NCBI GenBank assembly: GCA_003952965.2
Contig: CM025851.1
Span: forward strand, 2,815,307-2,879,306
Source: Morella rubra
Taxonomy: Eukaryota > Streptophyta > Magnoliopsida > Fagales > Myricaceae
Reading direction: 5' to 3'
DNA length: 64,000 nt
In this document: piece by piece, positions 26,699 through 36,673 of the stretch
Layout: each line of letters opens with the position of its first letter
How positions within the stretch are numbered: the stretch's first letter is position 1
Translations under genes and position numbers: made by a program
Notes under the pieces: generated by a model
Told to the model about the DNA's origin: nothing
Database searches by the model: none
What the model saw: the letters and a program-made list of their open reading frames with translations, nothing else

Positions 26699-26706
26699 GT
26701 ATATAG
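26699..26706 (+). promoter_or_regulatory. Possible TATA box for the ketoacyl-CoA synthase gene
   Basis: GTATATAG lies about 195 bases upstream of the start codon. It is plausible but not unique, and start-site evidence is lacking. Confidence 0.35.
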
Positions 26707-26899
26707 AGCCGTACGTCCAGACACTAGAGAGATGCTTTTATCAGGGCCATAGTGTATTTATTTAGATGGGCGCCGTTAGGTAAGAGATTAATGTCCAAGT
26801 TGAAAATTGGGATCAGACTTCCCTCCAGAACTAGAATAAGTTCCTCAGAGTTTGCATAGAACTTACAAACAAAAGTACTCACTTTCTCTTTCTCTCTCC

Positions 26900-28291
26900 A
26901 TGGAGCTCTTGATCTTGGCAGTGTGCTTAATACCTCTAGTCTATGCTTTCATCTGCACCTGCAAGTGGGTTCTCCAATGGAGAGACCAAGGCTGCTATAT
27001 GTTGGCCTATGAGTGCTACAAGGCTCCTGAGTCCAGGAAGCTAAACACTGAATCCAGCGCAAAAATCGTCTTCCGAAACAAGAACCTGGGTTTGGAAGAA
27101 TACAGGTTTCTCTTGAAAACCATTGTCAGTTCAGGGCTTGGGGAAGAAACTTATGCCCCACCAAATGTCATCGAGGGCAGAGAACAACATCCTACTCTGG
27201 CAGATGCCCATTTGGAGATCAATGAAGTCATCTTCGATACACTTGACAAGCTTTTTGCTAGGACAGGAGTTTCTCCATCAGACATCGACATACTTGTCGT
27301 AAATGTGTCTTTGTTCTCTCCAATGCCCTCTGTAACAGCTTGTATTGTGAATCGTTACAAGATGAGGGAGGACATTAAGGCTTTCAACCTCTCGGGAATG
27401 GGCTGCAGTGCAAGTCTTGTAGCAATCGATCTTGTCCGGCACTTGTTCAAGACACACAAAGAAGCGTTTGCTGTAGTTGTGAGCACAGAATCCATGGGTC
27501 CCCACTGGTATATGGGCAAAGAAAAGTCCATGATCCTGTCCAACTGTCTATTCCGCTCTGGAGGCTGTTCAATGCTCTTCACAAATAATAGAGCTCTTAA
27601 GCATCGAGCCATCTTGAGATTAAAATGTCTAGTTCGAACTCATCTTGGCTCAAATGATGAAGCGTATGAATGCTGCAAACAAGTGGAAGATGACCGTGGC
27701 TACCGTGGCTTTCGCCTCACCAAAAGCCTCACAAAAGCCGCCGCTCAAGCTTTTACCATGAACCTCCGAGAGCTAGTGCCCAAAATATTGCCCCTAGGGG
27801 AGCTACTCCGCCACTTCACAGTCTCGAACCGTCAGACGTCTAAGATCAAAAGCACAGAGCTTGAAGCAGTGGGATCAAGTTTGAATCTTAAAGCTGGAGT
27901 TGACCACTTCTGTATCCACCCGGGTGGAAGGGCAGTCATTGATGGGGTTGGTAAGGGTTTAAGGCTCAGTGAGTACGATCTTGAGCCAGCAAGAATGGCA
28001 CTTCACCGGTTTGGTAACACCTCGGCCGGTGGTCTTTGGTACGTTTTAGGTTACATGGAGGCTAAGAAGCGACTTAAGAAGGGTGACAGAATCCTGATGG
28101 TCAGCTTTGGAGCAGGATTTAAGGCCAACAACTGTCTGTGGGAGGTAATGAAGGATTTGGACGATGCCAATGTTTGGAAAGACTGCATAGATAGTTACCC
28201 ACCTAAAACCCTAGTCAACCCTTTCATGGAGAAGTATAATTGGATCAATGATGAATATCTAAGCTTTGTTAGGCTTGAATTAGATGCCTAA
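26900..28291 (+). CDS. KCS: 3-ketoacyl-CoA synthase (KCS3/KCS12/KCS19-like)
   Basis: A single-exon, 463-residue condensing enzyme of the ER fatty-acid elongase. It joins malonyl-CoA to long-chain acyl-CoA to make very-long-chain precursors of wax, suberin, sphingolipids and seed oils. The start at 26900 gives MELLILAVCLIPLVYAFICT, a single hydrophobic anchor rather than the two membrane helices of longer KCSs. Catalytic residues are all present: Cys169 in NLSGMGCSAS, His340 in DHFCIHPGGRAVID and Asn373 in LHRFGNTSAGGLW. Other family blocks are YRFLLKTIVSSGLGEETY, SDIDILVVNVS, KSMILSNCLFRSGG and KRLKKGDRILMVSFGAGF. Length and N-terminus fit the KCS3/12/19 clade; in Arabidopsis KCS3 and KCS12 affect cuticle rather than showing clear elongase activity. 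An upstream in-frame TTG (26852) is not used. The clade assignment is moderate. Confidence 0.94.
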   Translation: MELLILAVCLIPLVYAFICTCKWVLQWRDQGCYMLAYECYKAPESRKLNTESSAKIVFRNKNLGLEEYRFLLKTIVSSGLGEETYAPPNVIEGREQHPTLADAHLEINEVIFDTLDKLFARTGVSPSDIDILVVNVSLFSPMPSVTACIVNRYKMREDIKAFNLSGMGCSASLVAIDLVRHLFKTHKEAFAVVVSTESMGPHWYMGKEKSMILSNCLFRSGGCSMLFTNNRALKHRAILRLKCLVRTHLGSNDEAYECCKQVEDDRGYRGFRLTKSLTKAAAQAFTMNLRELVPKILPLGELLRHFTVSNRQTSKIKSTELEAVGSSLNLKAGVDHFCIHPGGRAVIDGVGKGLRLSEYDLEPARMALHRFGNTSAGGLWYVLGYMEAKKRLKKGDRILMVSFGAGFKANNCLWEVMKDLDDANVWKDCIDSYPPKTLVNPFMEKYNWINDEYLSFVRLELDA

Positions 28292-29359
28292 GTTTCTAGT
28301 CTTAATTAGGCGATCTGTCGAATGTTTGTTCCCTCTAGTTACCAAGTATGCTGCATTAATACGTTTTACGATTTCATGAAAGAAGTATTTTAGTTTATTT
28401 GCTCGTCCAATTAGGACGTCCTAAAGTAGCCAATAGCCAGTATCAAAGAAATTGATGTAAACTTGTAAGTCCTGGATACATCATTCTATCTACTGCTAAA
28501 AATAAAAGTTTCCTCTTATTTTCTATATGTCCCCTCTTTCCCTTTCAGTAGAAGTATCAATCAACTAACTCCTCATCCTCTCTCCTCGTGATGGGCTTCT
28601 CTCTGCAAGTTGGTACAACGGTAGGAGTGAACGTTTACCCGACCGCACATTAAATTCCACTACCACATCCGAGCTTTCTTTTTTTTTTTTCTGAATCGGG
28701 AGCAAATAATCCAACCTAAATCTGATAATGCTACTTCCATTTATTAACAATATCGTTGAAACTATCATCTTGACAGGATCTACAAGTCCAAATTAATGGT
28801 CAATTATGGTCTAGGAGCTGCAGTGTTGAAACTTCTTCTGGTAAATGCCATGTGATGAAGAATTTAGGCATACCTGAAGTTAATGGTAAATACCCCTTTT
28901 TCATGGTCTCATGTTCACCATTCCTTTTCTTAACAGTGGTAAATGGAACAAATCCAGGAAGTTATGGAACAGAGTGGACAGCGAGGTACCAGAAGCTTTC
29001 CAGAAAAATAGGAGAAAAAAAAAAAAGATGTTTAAAGAACTGTTTGGATTAAATAATATGCATTAATAATCACTATAACTTTTAGAGAACAGAAGTCATG
29101 TTAAAATTTTCTCTAATTATTACCTCAGGACTACCTTCTGAATCACGTTGAAGAAGATTTCTTAATAATTGAGCAATGTTGCTGTCACCTTTTGTGTAAA
29201 CAAATAGCGCAATTAAAGAAACGAAACGAAAAATTGATAGATCATACCTATTAAAAAAAAAAAAAAAAAGGATAGATCATACCTAGGCACGGGAAGGCTT
29301 TAGGTTTTCCTGAAGAACATTAAGGCCAAGGGTGATATTGCCTAGACTCTAGCGTTGGT

Positions 29360-29730
29360 CACTTTCAGATCTTTTTAATGCCTGCCATTACATGCCAACT
29401 ATCCTGATTGAAACTTGTTTTGACATAGACCTTTTGGGAGGCATGTGTCTGGATATGGAGTTTCTTTTTATACACACATTAATGCCATTAATCTGCACTC
29501 TCTGTGCTGCAAATAGTCAAACGAAGTGATTGTCAGACTTGGGAACTTTCAGTTGATCTTTTTAATGCCTGCTGTGACATGCCAACTATGCTGATTGAAA
29601 CTTGTTGACTGTTGATTAACAAAAGAAAGAAGAGATTGTCAGACTTGGGAACTTTCAGATGATCTTTTTAATGCCTGCTCTAACATGGCAACTATGCTGA
29701 TTGCAACTTGTTGACCGTTGATTAAAAAAA
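29360..29730. repeat. Three-copy ~105-bp diverged direct repeat
   Basis: Copies start near 29361, 29531 and 29636. Shared blocks are GATCTTTTTAATGCCTGC, CATG(C/G)CAACTAT and CTGATTG(A/C)AACTTGTT. Copies 2 and 3 are nearly adjacent and share TTGTCAGACTTGGGAACTTT; copy 1 is shorter and separated by ~110 bases. Confidence 0.9.
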
Positions 29731-29759
29731 AAAAAAAATTGACTGTTACGCGTAACATG

Positions 29760-29940
29760 GTAGCGTTTGTTTAACTAACATTTTTAGATATAAAAATTAT
29801 GAATAAAATAAATATATTTTAAAATTTTTAACATTTATATTAATATACTTTAAAATTTTTATATTTTTTTTTTATAAATTCTAATAATTAAAAATTTTAA
29901 AAATATTCTCTGAAATTTTTACAAACGTTGTCACACATCA
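29760..29940. mobile_element. AT-rich MITE-like element with CGTTTG ends
   Basis: The block starts AGCGTTTGTTTAACTAACAT and ends TTTTACAAACGTTG, so the termini are short inverted repeats. The interior is AT-rich with alternating runs of A and T. It resembles the GTTTGTTT-ended family only at the ends. Confidence 0.5.
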
Positions 29941-31079
29941 GAACTTAGTCATCTCCTGGCTGAAAAATTAGGAAGTTGCTCGGTTGTAGTGTTTTTTGAG
30001 AATTTTTTGTGTTTTGAGAATTTTTAGGTGATGTTAACTTTATTAGTATACGTATTTTAGTTATTTTTATGTAGTGTTAAGAATGATGTTTTGTTGTAAA
30101 ATATTTTGGTATTCTAAGAATTCAAAAAAATCCTGAAAGATTTTTTTTAACCGAACAGACTCTAGAGCTTGTTTGAGAGCTACTTTTATTACTATTTTTT
30201 TATCTCAATTTCAGAATATTGTTGAGATTGATTTTTATTAGAATTCGTAAAAATTAATTTGAAAAGTATTTTATATATAGAAGCTGGTAAAAAATTAATA
30301 AATATTTATATTTTGTGAAAAGTTGACAAATAGGAATATATAATTTATCATTCTCGCTGTATGACTCTGGCGGACCGTGCAATCGGGAACAGTAATCGAA
30401 GGGAAAAAACAATTGGCAATAGCTATTTCAAGTAGAACTGGTCAAGAAGTGGGTTCGTGGTTGAAGCAAGTAAAATGGATTGAACAGGCAATTTAAAGCG
30501 GGCAATTTAAAGTGCCCAAAAGTAGGATCAGTAAGAAATTTTAACAGAAAACACTAGAACAGATAGGGCAACGACCCAGTAAACATAATAGCCTTTAACA
30601 GGTATGATCAGGTACTTTGCGGCACACAAGAGATTTTGCATTCATCTTTCTTCTCAGCCACCAACTGAAAAATATCCATAGAACCTCTTTCGAAGTGAGC
30701 AACCTCTACAAACTTCCGCTCTCGTTTTCGTAGAGCTTCCTGGAGTTCTCTCCCTTCCGTCACTTGGTGACTTTCGCCTCCTCCTTTCCTCCTTCCTTTC
30801 CCCTCGCTTCTCCTGCTTAGTTTAAGCGCTCTATTCCTTGGTTGCCTTCGTGTCCTTTTCTCTGTTATCCACTTGTCCCCATCTATTATTCCTTTCTCAT
30901 CCTTTTCTTGGTTGTCTTCCCTGTCTCATTTCCTTTGTCCACACCCTCTCTCTCTCATTCTCCTCGCCCTTCCGCTTTTTCTTTTCTTTTTGTCCTTTTG
31001 CCATCATGCAACAATTGCAGAGGGATTTGGATGAGCTTATAGCCTCCACTACGGCTTGTATTGAATTGAGCAACCTCTA

Positions 31080-31086
<7 letters not shown>

Positions 31087-31118
<32 letters not shown>
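31087..31118. repeat. (CT)n microsatellite
   Basis: About 16 uninterrupted CT dinucleotides are visible directly. Confidence 0.95.
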
Positions 31119-31121
<3 letters not shown>

Positions 31122-31571
31122 GTAAATGTCAAAAGTGTGAATAACAGAGTATGCGGAAGAGGTGAGAAGATGAAGTTTGCTTAACTGTATTGTATTGAAT
31201 TGTTATTCACAGTGTAAGTTACAAAATACACGACTCTCTTTATACAGTAGAACTCTATGCTTAGTCCAGTGCTCCCGCGTCACTCTTGCTCCTGGGGCCA
31301 CAGTTACAGCTTCCCGCGTGACTCTCGCTCCCGCGTCCACAGAACCAAGCTGTAACTAATTTAGTTAGCTTGAACTAAACGAATTGTATGACTAATGCTG
31401 ACGTGGAGCTGAGCTGAAACTCTTAAGCTGCAACAGTTAACAAATACTCTTCGAGCTAAACCCCAACTAATTCTCTAACGAATTGTGTAACTAATGATTG
31501 CTCACGTGCAGTTACTGAGCTTAAATGCTGGCGCTTGGTCAGGGTAGTGTTCCAATGGGTTACATCCAACT

Positions 31572-31682
31572 GTGACAAAAGTTCATTGGAGAAAAAGTAA
31601 ACCGTAGCATCGTTTGAAATTTTGCGCAAGCTTTGACAAAAGTTCATTGGAAACAGTGAGCCGTAGCATCGTTTGAAATTTT
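31572..31682. repeat. Two-copy ~50-bp tandem duplication
   Basis: The blocks at 31572-31624 and 31633-31682 share TGACAAAAGTTCATTGGA and CCGTAGCATCGTTTGAAATT, with a small indel between them. Confidence 0.85.
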
Positions 31683-31790
31683 CCGGACTCCATAGGGCCG
31701 AGATCGAACTGTTTGGTTTTGAAAGGGGTATTCAAGTATTGAAGGCCATGTTTATATGGTTTTCAAAATATTTTCATAAATTTTTTACAA

Positions 31791-31792
<2 letters not shown>

Positions 31793-31821
<29 letters not shown>
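31793..31821. repeat. Poly-T run inside an AT-rich element
   Basis: There are 29 consecutive T bases. The surrounding 31740-32020 is AT-rich with GTTTATATGG at the left and TTCAAACATACC at the right, similar to other MITE-like blocks in this window. Confidence 0.85.
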
Positions 31822-31823
<2 letters not shown>

Positions 31824-32166
31824 CGATTTTAATATTTTTTCATTAATTTTAATAATTTTTTTATAAATTTTAATAATTTTTAACATATTTTTTATTAATC
31901 TTAAAAGAATTTATATTATTTTTAAAAAAATATAAATATAAAAAATTATTTCGAGATCAAAACTAAACGTAACTGAAAATGTCAAAATGAGATATTTTCT
32001 GAGTTTTCAAACATACCCCAGGCATCCGAGTGACGTCAACCATTTGTGTGAAAAATCAGTGAACACAGGTGGGGGCAAAAAAAAAAAAATATCAAGAACA
32101 CGTAAAAATTGAAAAAGTGTTGCCAAATAAAGCTTTCAATGTGCATGCATGCACACCCCTCATGGG

Positions 32167-32397
32167 TGTGATGGGTGGGAACGGATTGCCTCTGAAGATA
32201 AATTCGTCCGAATTACTGAATGGTTGAAACTTTCAGCCATCTAACGGTAGAAAATGCTTGAGCAGTGGCTGCTCGGACATGTGTGGGTTCTGCTCGGGAC
32301 CCACACTGCTTTGTAATTCCACTATTAAGTTTCAGCCATCTAATTCGGTAATTCGGACGGATTGACATTCGGAGACAATCCATTCCCTGTGATGGGT
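32167..32397. mobile_element. Mutator-type MITE with 10-bp target-site duplication
   Basis: A 211-base element (32177-32387) is flanked by the identical 10-mer TGTGATGGGT at 32167-32176 and 32388-32397. Its ends are inverted repeats: the left begins GGGAACGGATTGCCTCTGAA, and the reverse complement of the right begins GGGAATGGATTGTCTCCGAA. Both continue through TCCGTCCGAATTAC-like sequence for about 55 bases with scattered mismatches. Long inverted ends plus a 9-11 bp duplication are the signature of non-autonomous Mutator elements. No coding capacity is present. Confidence 0.88.
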
Positions 32398-33522
32398 TGT
32401 CACCTCCAGCTCTCATAACTCAAGTCGAGGCCAATTCTGCAGTAACCTCCACAGGGCATGCCAGCTTCCTCTTGGGCCTCTTACATCCTTGTACGGCAGC
32501 ATGTATTCAACAATCAAGGTTGACTTGCCCACCTCTTACTACAGCTATCAAGCAGCATATCTTTAGTTGCATGATCCTCTTTAGTTTCATAAGCGCTAAC
32601 TGTCTCCATCTATCGTCAATAAATCCAAAGACTTTTCCGGATTAGGAGTGCATTCTGTCCCTTTCTCTTTGTTGGATGGGGGTTGGGGGTTGGGAAATGA
32701 TTTTATTATCGGAACATTGAAGCTTTTCTTCAAATATCACCGAACCTGTCCAGAAAGCGCAGCGATTTTGATAGAAAAATTTGCAGGCTCTATCACATCA
32801 TTCGGAATCTCTTCAAACTCGTAGTCAGTGTTTGCTTCCTAAGAGTCTTCGATTTGTACTTATCGTAGATATCATTCAGTATAGAAGAACCACTGATCAC
32901 CACACACCCCCCTTATTGGATTTAAATTAGGCGGCCCTCACCAACCCACAATCCATGAACCTGCCAACTAAAATCCCACTCTCCTTTATGAGATGTGTAG
33001 ATGGATTATCCCAAGTAATGAATTTGTAGATGTGAGGATAAAAGGTAAACAATTGGCAGTTTTTAGCAACAACGTAACCAATCAACCATGATCAGTTGCA
33101 GTTAGCATATCAGGGAGAATTATGAGCAAATCACCAGCCATTTCCAGCAGGAATACAGGTTCAGCACAGAAACAGCAATGGCTATCGATGGAGTTATGGC
33201 ATGACAGAACCAAAAAAAAAGAAGTAAAATCAACATCAAGGATGCGTTCCGTGTATTAGTTAAAAATACAATAATGTAGTAAGATAAGTGTCATCAATGA
33301 AAGCCGCTAAATGGAAGTGGATGGCTAGGATGGGGCCCGGTGGGGGCATATTTCAGGGAGAGCATGGGCACCGCCGTCGAGTGATGGAAAGGTCCAAAGG
33401 AGAATGAACAGGGCAGTCGTACTACCAAGAAACGAGGGCGAGTTACAGTGTCCCACATGGGAATCAATACCGGACACTATTGACTCGTAGTCATATAAAT
33501 TGAAACATCGTGCCAGCCGGTG

Positions 33523-33628
33523 AATTCACGAAGCCGTGCGGTGAGCACAGAGCGAACTATTCTTTCGCCTTTTACTAAAGAATACCGTGCGCTCGCCGCA
33601 AGACGCGGCATACGCAAATTTTTGAAGG
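33523..33628. repeat. Structured 106-bp multi-hairpin element, copy 1
   Basis: Begins AATTCACGAAGCCGTGCGGT and ends AATTTTTGAAGG. It can form three hairpins: CACG/CGTG at the 5' side; a long central stem GCGGTGAGC (33538-33546) with GCTCGCCGC (33591-33599), enclosing ATTCTTT/AAAGAAT (33559-33565, 33577-33583); and GCCGC/GCGGC around AAGAC. The second copy lies at 35181-35286. The element class is unknown to me. Confidence 0.85.
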
Positions 33629-35180
33629 GAAGTTCGAATAGGACTACCCTAAAATCGTAGTTGAAAAGCCCAGTGCCAGTGATGCAAGTGTTTATGCGCT
33701 CGTCTACTTGGGCCTCTGAACGAAAGAGGCAGTCCAGATTGTGTCTGCACTGTGTCTGGAAATTTTTTACTGTGTCTCCAGACGCTGACCCAATCTGGAC
33801 ACCTTGACATGGCCATCTACTTGGGCCTATTCTGGAGATTTTTATTACGGCCATATAAAGGATAGGCACACTGATGTGGGCATTATTCTTTTTAGTCAAG
33901 GGGAACTCATTGAGATCCGAGGAAATAAATGAGTTCACTTTTTTACTTCAAATTCGTAATTTTAAGTTATATGTTGAAGCAGATTTTAATGCTTGAGTTT
34001 TTAATAATATACATTTTTGTGTTTTTAATTTTATTAATTGGAATTCCAAATTTTACAAGAACATGGATGATACAAGGATGAAAATTTGCTCATGCTAACC
34101 AAATCCAAAAAAGAAAAACGAGGGATGACCCCTTCCCACGGCCTGTTTGGGGTCATCCCATGGCTGCCTCTCCGGGTTCAGCCCTGGGGGCTTGGGATAA
34201 ATTTGGTTTAGTCCATTTTAGGCAAAAATCCGTCATCACAATGGCAAAGTCTTCGTTAGAATATGGGCATGCGGCATGCCCAAATTGATAGCAAGAGCAA
34301 TATATATGCAAGTAAAAACAGAAGGCTGCCAAAAAAAAAGAGAGAATGAAAACAATAGGTTTATCATGATCCAGCTTTATCTAGCCCAGGCCCACTGCGA
34401 AAGCCCATGTTGCCCCAGTTCCCTGAAACCCGACGGGCTAATTCATGTCTCAATTGTTTTAGTTGAACAACTAAAATTAGGATTTTACAGGATTTTCTTG
34501 TTTCTTGAGCCAAGCATTTTAGCGTACAGTTCCAAGAAACCGTATCCTCTTCACGCATATTAAAGAGCATTAGTGAACCTGTCAATTTGCTCTGGACCAA
34601 GATTGCATCACGCGGATCGACTTGAAGCTAGCCCACTTAAACATTTTGTTAAATCCTTTGACGTTGTTCACTGCTTTTCCCACTGAAGGCCGGATGAAAC
34701 ATATTTCTCCTAAAGTGCTACACCAACTTACAGGACTTCTTACGCCAAGTCAGTAGTTTACAAAGAATCTCCAAATGCTTTAAGTTCTGCTTCACAATAC
34801 CACCATTTTGAACAAGGTTTGGTCAAGTCATAGAGAGTTAGAAACTCTTACCTGACGATGGGGTGAAGGATCAGTGGAGTTTTTCAATCGTGGAGCAAAC
34901 CGTGAATAATATGGCAAAAGACCCCCCCCCCCCCCAATGCCCATTATTCTCTGGAAACTGCAAAAGACGAGAGAAAATTATTTTGAGCGAGCCACCGATC
35001 GAGGAAGCTGCTTTGATGTGAAGGATAAGAGCATGAAACAGTAGAAAATAGCAAGGAAATGGGGGAGAAGCCTCAAAACCAGGAGTCAGTTTGAAAACGG
35101 AAACTACGAGTCCCACAGGGAAGAAGAGCAAGGCTTCATACAATCCTGTTGCTATAAAATAAAGCACGAGAACCTTATGT

Positions 35181-35286
35181 AATTCACGGAGCCGTGCGGT
35201 GTGCACAGAGCGAACTATTCTTTCGCCTTTTACTAAAGAATACCGTGTGCACGCCGCATATTGCGGCATACGCTAATTTTTGAAGG
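35181..35286. repeat. Structured 106-bp multi-hairpin element, copy 2
   Basis: Same orientation and length as copy 1, matching it at 97 of 106 positions by hand count. The central stem here is GCGGTGTGC (35196-35204) with GCACGCCGC (35249-35257). The A-T pair of copy 1 is replaced by T-A, and one further change adds an A-T pair. The last hairpin is GCCGCA/TGCGGC around TAT, followed by ATACGCTAA. Confidence 0.85.
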
Positions 35287-36642
35287 AGCTCTCCTCTGTG
35301 GACGCTCCTACCAATTCAGAGTTCCAAATATTCGTTCTCTCGGTCTTGAGCACAGAAGTCCTATTGTGTTTCTTTTAGCAAAGCGAAGCATAAAGGTCTT
35401 GAAGACAAGAAGTATGTTCGTTAGCTGATTTTTCATGACAAATAAACAGATAAAAGACGTAGTCTGGTGTGTACGCACAGAATGTGATGTCGTTTCATCA
35501 CAAATGAGGTGGCTCTTGTGTCTGTTTGTCCCTCTCTTTTTCCTCTTGTGGACAACTTCAACGACAGTTGGTTGTGACTTTGTTTCTAATTAGATAGATG
35601 CCTGATGCTCGGCCCTCCATTGGCATTCTCCACGAAGCATCGCGGATGTTTGCTTTGTGCGAAGGTCAAATTGGGATGACTCGGCCTGGAAAGTAAAAGT
35701 AGGCACCTCACATTTCCGTTGCGAGTTTAAAAAGACACCCATGCTCTTTCACACGCTATTTCTTCTGTCAAGTTGGTGACTTATAGTCAGTTGTATTGTG
35801 CCAGCCACCACGCATGCAGCTGAAAGCAAGTTTGTCCTTATTGAAGGAGTAGGGTTTTTTTTTTTAGTAAATGAAAATGGATGAAAAAGTAAAGAGAAAA
35901 ATTAATTTAAATGAATTTTTTATATTTATTATATGAAAAGAAATAATTTGATGGAAAGGAGAAATTATTTTGTAATTAGTTTATTAGGTTAAAATGTCCA
36001 AAATTTTAGCATGCAAATATCATTTTTTCTAGAGGGAAACAAATTAGAGAAATTTCAATAAGAGATGAAAGATAAATTCTACGAGAATTAAGTCTTACAT
36101 TATGCCCTTATCATATTAGATCTGGCCTTACAAGGATTATAAGTAAAGTCAAGAGTAATTAGTTCTTTTGAATTCAAAGAGAATATATGGCTAGCTCTCC
36201 TTTGAGTTATTATATAGGTAATTTTAATTTTTAAAGTTGTGTTAATATAAACAAGGGAAGGGATCATGCATTATTTGCATAAAATAGTTAAAAATACGTT
36301 TGTTCTTACTGGTATTTAGCATAATGTCTGAGCGATAGAGTTGCCCTAACTAATTGACGTTGAATGCAGAAAAATACGGTTTTTATTTTTTTATTCAGCA
36401 AAAAAAGAATGCAGAAAAGTACAAAGAAGAGTTATTTTGATATTTTCCTAATAATCCATTTGACAATGCTGTAGGGAAGGACAAAAACAAAAGCCTTTTT
36501 TCTCTTTCCACACATGCTCACGCCTTCGCTGCACTTTCCTCTTCTCTCCTTTTCTCTCCACTTGTTATTATCTTTTTCTCGATCGCACACTTTACCTGCT
36601 CTCTCTCTTTCTCCGTGCATGAACTCATTAAAAACTATAACT

Positions 36643-36650
36643 TAGGGTTT
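36643..36650 (+). promoter_or_regulatory. Telo-box upstream of the ankyrin-repeat gene
   Basis: TAGGGTTT lies 24 bases before the ATG, in the CT-rich 5' leader, where such motifs are common in housekeeping plant genes. Confidence 0.5.
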
Positions 36651-36673
36651 CACTCTCCTCTTCCAATTCAATC

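Larger units (their letters stand above)
28292..36600. other. Gene-poor repeat-rich region
   Basis: No confident protein-coding gene lies here. The region holds tandem repeats at 29360-29730, AT-rich MITE-like blocks at about 29760-29940, 30000-30160 and 31740-32020, a CT microsatellite, a T run, a Mutator-type MITE and two copies of a structured 106-bp element; each has its own entry. A CT-rich leader-like stretch (30640-31000) precedes an ATG at 31005 followed by ~28 codons (starting MQQLQRDLDELIAST) that run into the microsatellite. It could be a truncated gene start, but I do not recognise it. A C14 run sits at 34922-34935. Confidence 0.5.

Noticed and set aside
31005..31090. ATG with ~28 open codons after a CT-rich leader-like stretch
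   Set aside because: It runs into a CT microsatellite and then a stop. I could not find downstream exons or a family match.
33477..33938. 153-codon minus-strand open frame containing one structured repeat copy
   Set aside because: The frame exists because the repeat happens to be open (SLVKGERIVRSV-like text). A similar shorter frame overlaps the second copy. There is no domain, and differences between copies preserve hairpins rather than protein.
34165..34190. GGGTTCAGCCC, resembling a tRNA T-arm
   Set aside because: No acceptor, D or anticodon arm can be placed around it, so no tRNA gene is called. None was found elsewhere in the window.
33523..35286. Firm classification of the 106-bp repeats as Helitron ends or hammerhead retrozymes
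   Set aside because: Sequence identity continues about 10 bases beyond the CTAA, contrary to a true Helitron end, and copy 1 has CAAA. I see no hammerhead core (CUGAUGA...GAAA). It is left unclassified.
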